Shown here: positions 1-8,831 of the stretch, one piece after another
Layout: every line of letters starts with the position of its first letter
Numbering within the stretch: the first letter of the stretch is position 1
Assembly (NCBI GenBank): GCA_038874435.1
Contig: JAVZCK010000001.1
Coordinates: 62,001 to 126,000 of the forward strand
Source of the DNA: Thermoplasmata archaeon
GTDB taxonomy: Archaea > Thermoplasmatota > Thermoplasmata > Lutacidiplasmatales > SKW197
Length of the DNA: 64,000 bases
Direction of reading: 5' to 3'
Program-made: the position numbers and the translations under genes
Notes under the pieces: model-generated
What the model saw: only the letters and a program-made list of their open reading frames with translations
The model's database searches: none
Told to the model about the DNA's origin: nothing

Positions 1-2
1 GA

Positions 3-62
3 GGAATCATAGACAAGACACGAAGCGATGTTGCTTATGCTGTAATGTCTCGCAGAGTTTAG
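3..62 (+). CDS. 3' end of an unidentified gene (partial)
   Basis: An open frame enters from the left edge and reads 19 residues (ends AYAVMSRRV) to a TAG that overlaps the PPDK stop on the other strand by a few bases. Tail-to-tail packing of this kind is common elsewhere in the window, and the residues look protein-like, but the piece is too short to recognise. It could be chance. Confidence 0.35.
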   Translation, partial: GIIDKTRSDVAYAVMSRRV

Positions 63-2854
63 GGTTCCTTTTTTAGTGTTCCCATCTTCTCTTTTATTGC
101 CGCCTGGGCAGCAGCGACCCTTGCAATTGGAATTCTGTAGGGCGAGCAACTTACATAGTCCACGCCAATGGAATGACAGAACTCTATTGAACGAGGTTCG
201 CCTCCATGTTCACCACAAATTCCAACCTTCAGGTCAGGTCGTGTCTTTCTACCCCACTCTATGGTAATCATCATTAATCTGCCCACACCTTTCACATCTA
301 AAATCTCAAATGGGTTATCCTGGAGAATCTTCTTTTCGTTGTATAGGGGAAGGAACTTGTTCTCTGCATCCTCTCTTGAGAAACTGAAGGTTGCCTGTGT
401 CAAGTCATTTGTGCCAAAGCTGAAGAACTCTGCATATTCCGAGAGTTTTCCAGCACGCATGCAAGCCCTCACAACTTCAATCATTGTCCCGAATTTGTAT
501 GGCACTTTTATCCCATACTTCTCTTCAACCTCTCTGTGCACCTTCTTTAGAATGTCATGCACCCATTTCAACTCCTGAGCCGTGCACACCTGCGGCACCA
601 TGATCTCTGCATTTACCTGATTACCTTGTTTAAGCAACTCTGCTACCGCCTCAAGAATTGCTCTGATTTGCATCTCGTAAATCTCTGGATAAGTAATACC
701 CACACGCACACCTCTATGTCCAAGCATTGGATTTACTTCAGCCAAATTCTTCACTTTTCTCAGCACGTTTTCTTTAAGACGGAGAAGGTCTTCATCAACT
801 CTTTGCTCTCCTAACTTCATCAATTCGGCAGAAACTTTCTCAACTGGCTCTAGATACATATGAAGTTTTGGGTCCATGAGCTTAATCGTTTCTGGCAGTT
901 CATGCATTGCTTCTACAATTTTTCTGAAGTTCTTTAGGCGCTCGATTTCAGTCATCAGTTCTTCCTGGGACGGCAGGAATTCGTGGAGGGGTGGGTCAAG
1001 AAGTCGAATTGTGACTGGTTTTTCCTTCATCACCTTGAAAATTTCAATGAAGTCCTGTTTCTGGAATGGCAAGAGTTTATCAAGGCATTTCTTCCGCTCC
1101 TCGTATGTCTCTGCAAGAATCATTTCCTGGACTATTGGAAGGCGGTTGGTTTCGTTGAACATTCTTTCAGTTCTGCATAGCCCTATCCCTTCAGCACCGA
1201 ATGAAATCGCAAGTGCTGCCTCCTTAGGTGTGTTCGCATTTGCTCTCACGCCTAGTTTTCTTATTTCGTCTGCCCAGGCAAGAATGGTTTTGAATTCTTC
1301 ACTGATTTCCGGCTCAATTTTCGGTACATCTCCCAACCAAACTCTGCCAGATGTGCCATCGATTGTGACAATGTCCCCCTCACTTATCTTTATGTTTCCC
1401 ACAGTTGCAACCCTCGCTCTGGAATCAATTTTAATATCCTCACATCCAGTTACGCAGGGTTTTCCCATCCCTCTTGCGACCACAGCAGCATGGCTTGTTT
1501 TACCACCTTTGCTCGTAAGAATTCCTTGAGCTGCGAAGAAGCCATGAATGTCTTCTGGCTTCGTCTCCTCACGAAGCAAAATGACTTTCCAGCCAAGTCG
1601 GCCTCTCCGCTCTGCTTCATCAGCGTCAAAAATAACACTACCAGATGCTGCACCAGGTGAAGCTGGGATTCCCACCGCGATCGGTTTACCAGTGTACTTT
1701 GGATCAACCCTTCTATGCATCAATTGGTCAAGTTCAGAAGGATTTATTCGGAGCAAGGCCTCCTCTTTGGTGATTACCCCTTCTTTAACAAAATCCACAG
1801 CAGTTTTCACACGGGCCGCAGCATTCATCTTTCCATTTCTGGTTTGAAGCATGTAGAGTTTTCCTTTCTCAATTGTGAATTCCAGGTCCTGAACTTCTTT
1901 AAAGTGCTTTTCCAGCTTAGCTCTAACTTCCAGAAGTTGCTGATACACTGTGGGCATTTCCTCTTTGAGTTCCGCAATTGGCTTAGGTGTCCTTATCCCA
2001 GCCACAACATCTTCGCCTTGAGCGTTTACGAGATATTCTCCATAAAACACATTTTCTCCAGTAGCAGGGTCCCTTGTAAATGCAACACCTGTTGCAGAGT
2101 CATTTCCCATGTTACCAAACACCATCGTTTGCACATTCGCGGCAGTGCCGTTTGCCATATCCGGTGTAATCTTGAATTCTCTTCTATAGTCCACACATCT
2201 TTTTCCATTCCAGGATTCAAATACAGCTTTGACTGCCGTAAAGAGCTGCGCATATGGGTCTGTTGGAAAATCTCCTTTTTCTCTCTTGGTTATAGCTTTG
2301 AATTCTTCGCAAAGTTGTTTGAGGTCTTCAGCAGTTAGGTCTGTATCATATTTGTAGCCCTTGTTTTTCTTCATTTTTTCAAGGGCATGGGAAAAGAGTT
2401 CGTCATCAACACCCATTGCAATTTTGCTGAACAGCGAAATGAATCGTCTATAGGCATCGTAGGCAAATCTTTCATTCTGTGTTGCTTCAGCCAGTGCCTT
2501 CACAGTTTCATCGTTTAATCCTAAATTTAGAATTGTGTCCATCATGCCGGGCATTGAAATTGCGGCACCACTTCTCACGGAGACCAGAAGCGGAGGTTTC
2601 CCGCCGAATTTTTTTCCGCTTGCCTCCTCAAGTTTTTTAATTGCATCCATGACCTGCTCTCTCAAACCATCTGGCAATTCCCTGTTTCTCTCATAATACT
2701 CCAAGCAAGCCTCTGTAGTTATCACAAAACCGGGAGGTACCGGCAACCCTATCTGAGTCATTTCACATAGTCCAGCACCTTTGCCACCTAATAACTTCTT
2801 GTTTTTTCCATCTCCTTCAGTGAACAGATACACATACTTCTTCATGGTCATCAT
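59..2854 (-). CDS. ppdK: pyruvate, phosphate dikinase
   Basis: Interconverts pyruvate + ATP + Pi and PEP + AMP + PPi in the cytoplasm. The order is classic: an N-terminal nucleotide-binding domain (LLGGKGAGLCEMT, SVRSGAAISMPGMMDT), the swivelling phosphohistidine domain (GGKTSHAAVVARGMGKPC) and a C-terminal PEP-binding barrel (NPMLGHRGVRVGITYPEI, GICGEHGGEP with the catalytic Cys). The open frame runs 58 codons further upstream, but that part overlaps the next gene. I start at the ATG ATG ACC ATG cluster, behind AAAGAG and about 30 nt below a TATA-like AATATTTAA (2881-2889). Oddity: about 87 residues lie between PLHEFLP and NPMLGHRG, where I recall about 35, so there may be a 50-residue insertion. 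About 931 aa. The PPi-type PFK at 22648-23670 suggests PPi-based glycolysis. Confidence 0.96.
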   Translation of the reverse strand: MMTMKKYVYLFTEGDGKNKKLLGGKGAGLCEMTQIGLPVPPGFVITTEACLEYYERNRELPDGLREQVMDAIKKLEEASGKKFGGKPPLLVSVRSGAAISMPGMMDTILNLGLNDETVKALAEATQNERFAYDAYRRFISLFSKIAMGVDDELFSHALEKMKKNKGYKYDTDLTAEDLKQLCEEFKAITKREKGDFPTDPYAQLFTAVKAVFESWNGKRCVDYRREFKITPDMANGTAANVQTMVFGNMGNDSATGVAFTRDPATGENVFYGEYLVNAQGEDVVAGIRTPKPIAELKEEMPTVYQQLLEVRAKLEKHFKEVQDLEFTIEKGKLYMLQTRNGKMNAAARVKTAVDFVKEGVITKEEALLRINPSELDQLMHRRVDPKYTGKPIAVGIPASPGAASGSVIFDADEAERRGRLGWKVILLREETKPEDIHGFFAAQGILTSKGGKTSHAAVVARGMGKPCVTGCEDIKIDSRARVATVGNIKISEGDIVTIDGTSGRVWLGDVPKIEPEISEEFKTILAWADEIRKLGVRANANTPKEAALAISFGAEGIGLCRTERMFNETNRLPIVQEMILAETYEERKKCLDKLLPFQKQDFIEIFKVMKEKPVTIRLLDPPLHEFLPSQEELMTEIERLKNFRKIVEAMHELPETIKLMDPKLHMYLEPVEKVSAELMKLGEQRVDEDLLRLKENVLRKVKNLAEVNPMLGHRGVRVGITYPEIYEMQIRAILEAVAELLKQGNQVNAEIMVPQVCTAQELKWVHDILKKVHREVEEKYGIKVPYKFGTMIEVVRACMRAGKLSEYAEFFSFGTNDLTQATFSFSREDAENKFLPLYNEKKILQDNPFEILDVKGVGRLMMITIEWGRKTRPDLKVGICGEHGGEPRSIEFCHSIGVDYVSCSPYRIPIARVAAAQAAIKEKMGTLKKEP

Positions 2855-2918
2855 CTCTTTCCCTGCCCAATAAAGAAGGGAATATTTAATCTTTGAGATT
2901 GATGATTTGGCCTTTAAT

Positions 2919-5174
2919 CTAAATTCTTCCAAGCTTCCCTTTGAGTTTTTTAACATAATAGCTGGCACCGATGGCCCCGAGAATTTCCAGGGCGCGGGCA
3001 TAGTATCGTTCTGCTTTTTCCATTTCATTCATTGCCTCATAGGTTCTTCCAAGTTCCCAGAGTTCACGACCAAGTTCGTACTGCACTCCCAGTGCCTGAT
3101 GAATCTCAAGTGCAAGCTCGAAGTATTCTATTGCGTTTAGATAATTTTTCAATTCTCGTTCTGCCCATCCTAGGACCCTGAATGCTCTCGCAGTTCCAAA
3201 CCTATTTTTGTTCATTCTGCATGTCTCTACAAATGCATAACATCGCTTCTTTGCTTCATCTATTTTGCCCAACTTTATCAGTGCAAAACCGTGATTGGTC
3301 TCTACCCACTGCACAAAGCTCTCGTTCTCTGTTTTTTTTGCATACTCTAATGCTTCTATGAATTTTGCATCTGCTTTGGCAAAATCCTCTTTCTGTACAT
3401 AGACCTCGCCCGCATTGCAGAGTGCTCTCCCCATGTCCAGGTAGTGCTTCCCTTTTTCAAAATTTTTGCATGCCATTGCATAATGCATCAACGCATCATC
3501 AAGGTTGCCTCTCATGTTGTACAGATTTCCAAGTTCCAAGAAAAGAATTCCATTTAACCATGTGTCATGAAGTTTCTGAGCAGTGCCAAGAGCTATGGAA
3601 TATTCATCCAGCGCTTTCCGCCAGTTTCCGAGACGAAGGTAAATGTATCCACAGCCCCTATGGGCCATTGCAATTTCCATTTCATGTTTCGAGCCGATTG
3701 CAATTTCCAGGGCTTTCTCATAAAATTTCAGGGCTTCCCAGTAATCAGCACGAAGATTTGCCAAATTCCCAAGTTTCAGATGGAGTGACGCATGAAGCTT
3801 TGCATCAGTTTTAACTACTGGTTCTTCAATCAACCTGTTGTATATTTCACCTGCCCTTTCAAACTCGCCCAGTCCGTAATATATGTCTCCTATTCTACTC
3901 TTAACTTCAGCTTGCAAAAAGATGTTACCGATGTATGCTGCACACTTCTCTGCCATCTTTAGAAATTCCAATGTGCGTTCGAATGCATATTCTTCATAAG
4001 ATAGCTCAGCGCTTCTCAGCAAATATCTAAGTGCAAGTTCGTAGTTTTCTCCGTGAAAATGATGGTATGCAAGTGCATAAATTTTTTCCTCACCTTCCCT
4101 GTATTTTCTAGATATGTATTCAGCAGCCATCTTATGTATATGGGCACGCACATCCTGTGGAAGTTGGGAATAGAGGTATGCCCGAATTACAGGAGTTTTA
4201 AACACATATTTATCTCCGACTTCTTCAATGACCTCAGAATTTATCAATTTTTCCAGAACATCTACGAGCTCTTCCTCGCTCTGATTGCACATCTTTGCCA
4301 AAAATCCCATTTCAAAGCTGAGTCCAATTACACTTGCAACTCTTGCCACTTCCAACTCTCGAGGGGATAATTTAGCGAGCTTGCTCTCAAATGATAGTTT
4401 AAGCTTTTCAGGTGCAATCAACCCAATTTCCCTATCTTTTTCCGCAGATAAATGTCTGCAGAGGTCCCGGATTAAGCCCGGATTGCCTCTGGAGTATGCA
4501 TAAATTTGTTCTAGAGTAAGGCGATTTGCGTCTTTCAAATACTTTTTAGCAACAGTAATACTCTCCTCCTTTCCTAGAGTTCCCAGACGTATTCTTACAC
4601 AGAGCTTCTCGGTATTTAGCATCGAAATCATTGTGACAATTCGCTCATTCTGATTTAGTTTTGCATCTTCTTGCGAATATGTGCACAATATCAGCAACCG
4701 TGACTGCTGCGCTTTCATTGTGAGATAGTGGAGCAGTCCCACACTTGATGCATCCATCCATTCGATGTTGTCAAAAAACAACACCAATCCTTCCGTGCTG
4801 ACTGCTTCCACAAATGCATAAACCTTTTCGTAGAGAAAACTCTGCGCTGTACGCAAATCAGGGATGTCCAGAGTTCTAGTTCCGAGAAAGGGCGCAAGCC
4901 CGAGAGGCACAAATTCTGGGTGCAGGTTCCTTATGTCATCGAGCATCTGAATAAAGGTGGAATAGGGGCGTCCCATGTCATATCTCCGAGCGTCTGCACC
5001 GACGAAGAGAATTCCCTTTTCTCTGCAGTATTCCTCAAATTTTTCACAGAGGTAGGTTTTTCCAACTCCATGCTCTCCCTCTATTATAACTGTGTTGCCC
5101 CTTCCTTTTTGCATCTCCTCGAGTATCCTTACCAGTTGTCGGAATTCGTTCTCTCTACCTATCATTTCCTCCAT
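2919..5174 (-). CDS. AAA ATPase with TPR array (STAND/COG3899-like)
   Basis: A signalling-type ATPase of about 751 aa, the first of three paralogues here. An N-terminal GREN-type AAA domain carries Walker A (GEHGVGKT, residues 33-40) and Walker B (VLFFDNIEW, about 131-139). A helical winged region follows to about 350, then TPR repeats to the C-terminus (YWEALKFYEKALEIA, NWRKALDEYSIALGTA, NYLNAIEYFELALEIH). No DNA-binding or catalytic effector domain is visible. The start at MEEMIGREN leaves an 11-nt gap after the upstream tail-anchored TPR protein, so the two are probably co-transcribed. Known relatives (MalT/AfsR type) oligomerise on ligand binding; the ligand and output here are unknown. 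Confidence 0.85.
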   Translation of the reverse strand: MEEMIGRENEFRQLVRILEEMQKGRGNTVIIEGEHGVGKTYLCEKFEEYCREKGILFVGADARRYDMGRPYSTFIQMLDDIRNLHPEFVPLGLAPFLGTRTLDIPDLRTAQSFLYEKVYAFVEAVSTEGLVLFFDNIEWMDASSVGLLHYLTMKAQQSRLLILCTYSQEDAKLNQNERIVTMISMLNTEKLCVRIRLGTLGKEESITVAKKYLKDANRLTLEQIYAYSRGNPGLIRDLCRHLSAEKDREIGLIAPEKLKLSFESKLAKLSPRELEVARVASVIGLSFEMGFLAKMCNQSEEELVDVLEKLINSEVIEEVGDKYVFKTPVIRAYLYSQLPQDVRAHIHKMAAEYISRKYREGEEKIYALAYHHFHGENYELALRYLLRSAELSYEEYAFERTLEFLKMAEKCAAYIGNIFLQAEVKSRIGDIYYGLGEFERAGEIYNRLIEEPVVKTDAKLHASLHLKLGNLANLRADYWEALKFYEKALEIAIGSKHEMEIAMAHRGCGYIYLRLGNWRKALDEYSIALGTAQKLHDTWLNGILFLELGNLYNMRGNLDDALMHYAMACKNFEKGKHYLDMGRALCNAGEVYVQKEDFAKADAKFIEALEYAKKTENESFVQWVETNHGFALIKLGKIDEAKKRCYAFVETCRMNKNRFGTARAFRVLGWAERELKNYLNAIEYFELALEIHQALGVQYELGRELWELGRTYEAMNEMEKAERYYARALEILGAIGASYYVKKLKGKLGRI

Positions 5175-5185
5175 AATTTCTCTTC

Positions 5186-6097
5186 TCACCGTATTACGAA
5201 GAACCACAAGGCAAGACCAAGGATAATCACGCTGATTATCAGGCCTATGACCAGAACTTGATTTACAGGATCATCAAAAAATTTAATTTTCTTTTCTTCT
5301 GGTTTCGGAATTTCATTAACAGCACTCATGCTTTCTAGATAAATTCGTAGGTCTTCCGTTGCACTCTTTTTATTCTCCTCTACATTTGGTGGGATTTCGT
5401 TTGGCTCTAATCTCTCATTTTTTTTTGAAATTTTTAAAACTTCCCCCTCTTTCTTAGAGGGGCTTATTACCTGCGGGATCTGGGTCCCCTCTGTTTCCTT
5501 CTCAGATTTTGCTTGGGTTGATTCCACTGGCGTGGATGCGGGAGTCGCTGGTGGAATTACAGTATGTTTCAACTCTCGCCTTAGAATGTGCACCAAGTTT
5601 GGGTCTGGTGGGTGTTCATCAAATATGAGCACACCACAGCATGGGCAGGAACTGGCGTTGAAATCCACCTTTGCACCACAAAGTGGACAGTGATAAATAT
5701 CGCCAGATATGAGTGGAACAGCATCTTGAAAATCCTCGCTGGCGAACACAAAGCCACATACTTTGCATACTTGGTCTTCCCCTTTGATTTCCTTTCCGCA
5801 TCTTGGACAAAGATTTGGAAGTGTAGTGTCCTTCGTCGCAGTCGCCACAACCTTCTTGTAGCACTCCACTGCCTTCTCCTTTTCCCCAATTTCCATGTAA
5901 ACATCGCCAAGTGCATCCCAGGCCTCGAAATAATCTGGCTTTATGCTTGTTGCTGTTTGAAAAGCATTAATTGCCTTATCTATGTCTCCGATTGTGCTCA
6001 GCAACTTTCCCATTTCAAACCATAACACAGGATTATTTGGTTCTTTTTTGATTGCCTCTTCATACTCTTTTATTTTCTTTTCAATCATTCTTTCCAT
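5186..6097 (-). CDS. tail-anchored TPR / double zinc-ribbon protein
   Basis: 303 aa. Residues 1-90 form two or three TPR units (AINAFQTATSIKPDYFEAWD, EKAVECYKKVVA). Two zinc ribbons follow (CPRCGKEIKGEDQVCKVC; CPLCGAKVDFNASSCPCC), then a long Pro/Ser/Glu/Lys-rich linker. A single hydrophobic helix lies at the very C-terminus (VLVIGLIISVIILGLALWFF) with only a few residues after it, so the protein should be anchored by its tail with the TPR and zinc domains in the cytoplasm. The start has AGAGGA five bases upstream and an AT-rich TATA-like stretch before that. It is first in an operon with the AAA-TPR ATPase and could be its membrane adaptor (inference). Confidence 0.8.
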   Translation of the reverse strand: MERMIEKKIKEYEEAIKKEPNNPVLWFEMGKLLSTIGDIDKAINAFQTATSIKPDYFEAWDALGDVYMEIGEKEKAVECYKKVVATATKDTTLPNLCPRCGKEIKGEDQVCKVCGFVFASEDFQDAVPLISGDIYHCPLCGAKVDFNASSCPCCGVLIFDEHPPDPNLVHILRRELKHTVIPPATPASTPVESTQAKSEKETEGTQIPQVISPSKKEGEVLKISKKNERLEPNEIPPNVEENKKSATEDLRIYLESMSAVNEIPKPEEKKIKFFDDPVNQVLVIGLIISVIILGLALWFFVIR

Positions 6098-6255
6098 ATA
6101 TCCTCTTCTTGGATATAAAAATTTTTATTGGTTTATTTTTTGTTTGTTTGGTATGTTTGGAAGTTGCAGGGATTGCGAAATGGACAATCCCATTTTTCAT
6201 GAAAATTCACAAAAAACTTTAAGTGCAGAGAAGTATTAACTTATTCCTGATAAAT

Positions 6256-6723
6256 ATGCTACCAATACCAACGAAATTTTTCGTAACATCTGGAAAGGCG
6301 ATAAGCAAGGTATCGGACCTAAATGCGTTTGACTTAGCCCTTCTGCGTGCAGGCATCGGTGAGCAGAACTTGGTATCAGTTTCATCGATTCTACCAGTAG
6401 GCATAAAACAGGTGGAGAAACGAACACTGCCGATGGGTGCAATTACATACTGTGTGCTTGCCCAGCAGAGAGGTGGTGAGGGTGAAATGATTTCAGCGGG
6501 AATTGCATATGCATTTCGAAAGGACGGGCTTGGGGGCTATGTGGCAGAGGGGCACATGCACGGCACCCAAAAAAGTTTGAAAGAAGTGCTTCGCTGGAAA
6601 ATGGAGGAAATGGCGAAGTTGAGGGGCGTAGAACTGGAGAAGATTAACTTCAAAACAGAAGAACTTGCAATTCCAATGGACCATTACGGCGTGTGCCTGG
6701 CAGCGTGTGTGTTTATATTCTGA
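6256..6723 (+). CDS. pdaD: pyruvoyl-dependent arginine decarboxylase
   Basis: Decarboxylates arginine to agmatine, the precursor of archaeal polyamines and of the agmatidine made by TiaS (57994-59328). The 155-residue proenzyme carries the self-cleavage region LVSVSSILPVGI. The Ser-Ser pair at residues 43-44 is where the family splits into beta and alpha chains, turning the second Ser into the pyruvoyl group. Further conserved parts are TSGKAISKVSDLNAFD and GEMISAGIAYAF. The start is at MLPIPTKFF; the 11 upstream codons do not belong to the family. A 6-nt gap leads to the ATP-grasp gene, so they form an operon. Confidence 0.93.
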   Translation: MLPIPTKFFVTSGKAISKVSDLNAFDLALLRAGIGEQNLVSVSSILPVGIKQVEKRTLPMGAITYCVLAQQRGGEGEMISAGIAYAFRKDGLGGYVAEGHMHGTQKSLKEVLRWKMEEMAKLRGVELEKINFKTEELAIPMDHYGVCLAACVFIF

Positions 6724-6729
6724 GACAAC

Positions 6730-7611
6730 ATGAAGATTGGGATTCTCACATATGATGATGAGTGGGTGCAGGAATTAATCCATAAATTGAGTCTGCATTT
6801 AGAAAATGTAGAGATAAGGGTTATTGGAATTTCAGAAGTCGCCCTCTCCAAGCCCATTGAGTACGACATAATTCTAGACAGACAGTCCTACCTTGAACCG
6901 TATCTCAGATGTGCAATGAAGCATGCGGCCCTGCATGGAACCTATGTGATAAACAATCCTTTTTCTTGCTCGTTGGATGACAAATTTTTTTTCTATGGGA
7001 TTGCTGAGAAGCTGGGAATGAAGGTGCCTAAGACCTTGATGCTCCCTCCATTTGATCCCGACTACGAGTTTGGACATGTGCTGCCACCGATATCGTGGGA
7101 TTGGGTGAAGAAAGAGATAAGCTTTCCAGCGGTGTTAAAGCCTGTGAATGGATATGCCTGGCGGAATGTTTTCTTTGTCAATACCCTGGAGGACCTCGCA
7201 GAGATTTACAAACAAACTGATAATGAAACCATGATTTTGCAGGAAAAAGTTGCCTACGAAGAGTATGTGCGCGCGTTTGTAATTGGCAAGAAGCATGTAT
7301 TGCCAGTTAAGTATGTGCCCAGCGAACGAAAGTATGTTTACACAAATAACTTTCTCTCACTAGAGATGCACCAAAGAATTGTAGAAATCTGCACAAAGTT
7401 AAACACTGTGCTCGACTATGACATCAACACAGTAGAGATAGGGATTGCAGGAGGGATTCCCTATCTCATTGATTTCTCGAATTATGTCCCAGAAATAAAA
7501 ACCTATAATCTTCCTTCGGAGTATTATCGATGGATTGTTGATAAGATTGCAGAAATGATAGCAGAATATGCAAAAAATTGTGTAAAAAACAGAAACATGT
7601 TTTTATTCTAA
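6730..7611 (+). CDS. ATP-grasp ligase-like protein, substrate unknown
   Basis: 293 aa. The N-terminal Rossmann-like segment (MKIGILTYDDEW) and the central ATP-grasp parts are visible: a lysine strand (FPAVLKPVNGYAWRNVFFV, about 136-154), the QEKV strand, and a metal-binding end (NTVEIGIAGGIPYLIDFSNY). This matches RimK/D-Ala-ligase-like carboxylate-amine ligases in outline, but no known subfamily is clear. It sits 6 nt after pdaD, so an amine such as agmatine or a downstream polyamine is a reasonable substrate guess. The 3' end overlaps the convergent KaiC-like gene by 9 nt. Confidence 0.7.
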   Translation: MKIGILTYDDEWVQELIHKLSLHLENVEIRVIGISEVALSKPIEYDIILDRQSYLEPYLRCAMKHAALHGTYVINNPFSCSLDDKFFFYGIAEKLGMKVPKTLMLPPFDPDYEFGHVLPPISWDWVKKEISFPAVLKPVNGYAWRNVFFVNTLEDLAEIYKQTDNETMILQEKVAYEEYVRAFVIGKKHVLPVKYVPSERKYVYTNNFLSLEMHQRIVEICTKLNTVLDYDINTVEIGIAGGIPYLIDFSNYVPEIKTYNLPSEYYRWIVDKIAEMIAEYAKNCVKNRNMFLF

Positions 7612-8322
7612 GGGAATCTTTTCCTTGTGAATGACAATTCCTGTTTCGGTAATTTCATACATTAAGGGGTGTCTAGGGGTTTTTGTTGCCCGCAACTTTC
7701 TCACATACATCAGTTGGATTGGTCTTGTAGTGTAAGGGTCATGTTGGTAAGTGAGCCGTATAAATCCATGCATGGGTGCAGCGACAGCTCTTAGCACATT
7801 TGGCTCCACGGCTTCATCCATGATTAGAAGAGCAGTCAGTCGCTTTTCTCTAAAAGTGGTCATGATTTCAGTTGCGGTCTCCCGTGCCATCGTTGCATTC
7901 ATTGGTAGGAAGTATGGTGTAATTGTGTCTATGACTACACAGTCCACACCCGACGGGATAGCACTAAGGAGGTCCCTAAAACTCTGGATGAGATAGTCGC
8001 CAGTTGGAGTCGCAAACGAGGCCTCTATTGCCCTGTGAAGTGAAGTATCCACCACTTTCAATTCGTTGCCCACATACTTATCTAGTGGCATTCCAACCAA
8101 TGATGCCTGGAGTAAGATTGATTCAAGTGGTTCCTCTGTGGTCACTAACCCAACCTTATGACCGTCTTTGAGGGCTTTACTCATAAAATGGATTGAGAAA
8201 ATGGTTTTGCCAGTGCCTGGCTCTCCACTTATTAGATAGCTTCGGTCCTTTACAAAACCCTCAATAATCGCATCGAGATCTGGTACACCTGTCGGCATCC
8301 GCTCAACATGAATTTTAGACAT
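7603..8322 (-). CDS. KaiC/RadA-like RecA-superfamily ATPase
   Basis: A single KaiC domain of 239 aa. It begins with the family's TGVPDLDAIIEG and has Walker A GEPGTGKT (about residues 34-41) and Walker B CVVIDTITPY. No kinase-type second domain is present. A GAGGAG ribosome site precedes the ATG, with a TATA-like element at 8358-8367. Proteins of this family are widespread in archaea, and most have no assigned role; some regulate motility or transcription. It is transcribed alone. Confidence 0.85.
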   Translation of the reverse strand: MSKIHVERMPTGVPDLDAIIEGFVKDRSYLISGEPGTGKTIFSIHFMSKALKDGHKVGLVTTEEPLESILLQASLVGMPLDKYVGNELKVVDTSLHRAIEASFATPTGDYLIQSFRDLLSAIPSGVDCVVIDTITPYFLPMNATMARETATEIMTTFREKRLTALLIMDEAVEPNVLRAVAAPMHGFIRLTYQHDPYTTRPIQLMYVRKLRATKTPRHPLMYEITETGIVIHKEKIPLE

Positions 8323-8357
8323 AATTTCACTCCTCGATAGAGAGAGTATAAAATGGG

Positions 8358-8367
8358 ATAATATATA
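8358..8367 (-). promoter_or_regulatory. TATA box for the KaiC-like gene
   Basis: TTATATATTA on the minus strand, centred about 42 nt before the ATG. This allows a short leader holding the GAGGAG site. A second TATA-like string (8346-8353) is too close to leave room for it. Confidence 0.5.
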
Positions 8368-8426
8368 ACTTGCCTCTATTTGGCAATCTTTGTTTCATTG
8401 CGTCTCTGTGGTGCCATGGGAAAATC

Positions 8427-8434
8427 CTTTTATC
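8427..8434 (+). promoter_or_regulatory. TATA box for the cyclophilin-like/cgi121 operon
   Basis: CTTTTATC lies about 27 nt before the ATG at 8457, the spacing of a leaderless archaeal transcript. It supports that ATG over the longer open frame upstream. Confidence 0.5.
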
Positions 8435-8456
8435 TATTGTGTTCATCTCGCATACT

Positions 8457-8831
8457 ATGGCAAAATTCGTTATTGAGACAAGGAGCACCGGGTGTGTCGA
8501 AGCAGAGACCACAGGTGAGAATCCCAACACTGCGAGTAAAATCTTGGCAGCAATTCCATTCAAAGGTAAAGCAAGTTTCTGGGGCGATGAAATTTACTTC
8601 GAAATCCCAGTTGAAGCAAATTTAGAGAGTGGGCGAGTTTATGTGGAGGTAGGAGATATTGCCTACTGGCCAGAGGGTAAGTGCCTCTGCATCTTCTTTG
8701 GAAAAACTTTGAGTAGTGAGGATGAAAGACCAAAGGCATACTCCCCAGTAAATGTATTTGCGAAAATTCAGAAGCCAGAAATTTTTAAGAAGGTAAAAAA
8801 TGGAGAAGAAATTGTTGTTAGAAGGCCTTGA
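8457..8831 (+). CDS. cyclophilin-like domain protein (PF04126/DUF369 type)
   Basis: A 124-residue beta-rich protein. Recognisable parts are the N-terminal strand AKFVIETRSTG, then GENPNTASKILAAIPFKGKASFWGDEIYFEIP, VEVGDIAYWPEGKCLCIFFG and the PVNVFAKI end strand. This is the small cyclophilin-fold family found in archaea and Thermotoga, whose function is unknown; peptidyl-prolyl isomerase activity cannot be assumed. The open frame extends 29 codons upstream, but the TATA box and family length place the start at MAKFVIETRS. It overlaps cgi121 by 32 nt, so the two are translated together. Confidence 0.75.
   Translation: MAKFVIETRSTGCVEAETTGENPNTASKILAAIPFKGKASFWGDEIYFEIPVEANLESGRVYVEVGDIAYWPEGKCLCIFFGKTLSSEDERPKAYSPVNVFAKIQKPEIFKKVKNGEEIVVRRP

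Noticed and set aside
876-1529. Long plus-strand open frame of 217 codons across ppdK
   Set aside because: Antisense shadow of ppdK; Ser/Leu-rich with no family pattern.
1715-2338. 207-codon plus-strand frame across ppdK
   Set aside because: Antisense shadow; composition driven by the ppdK codons.
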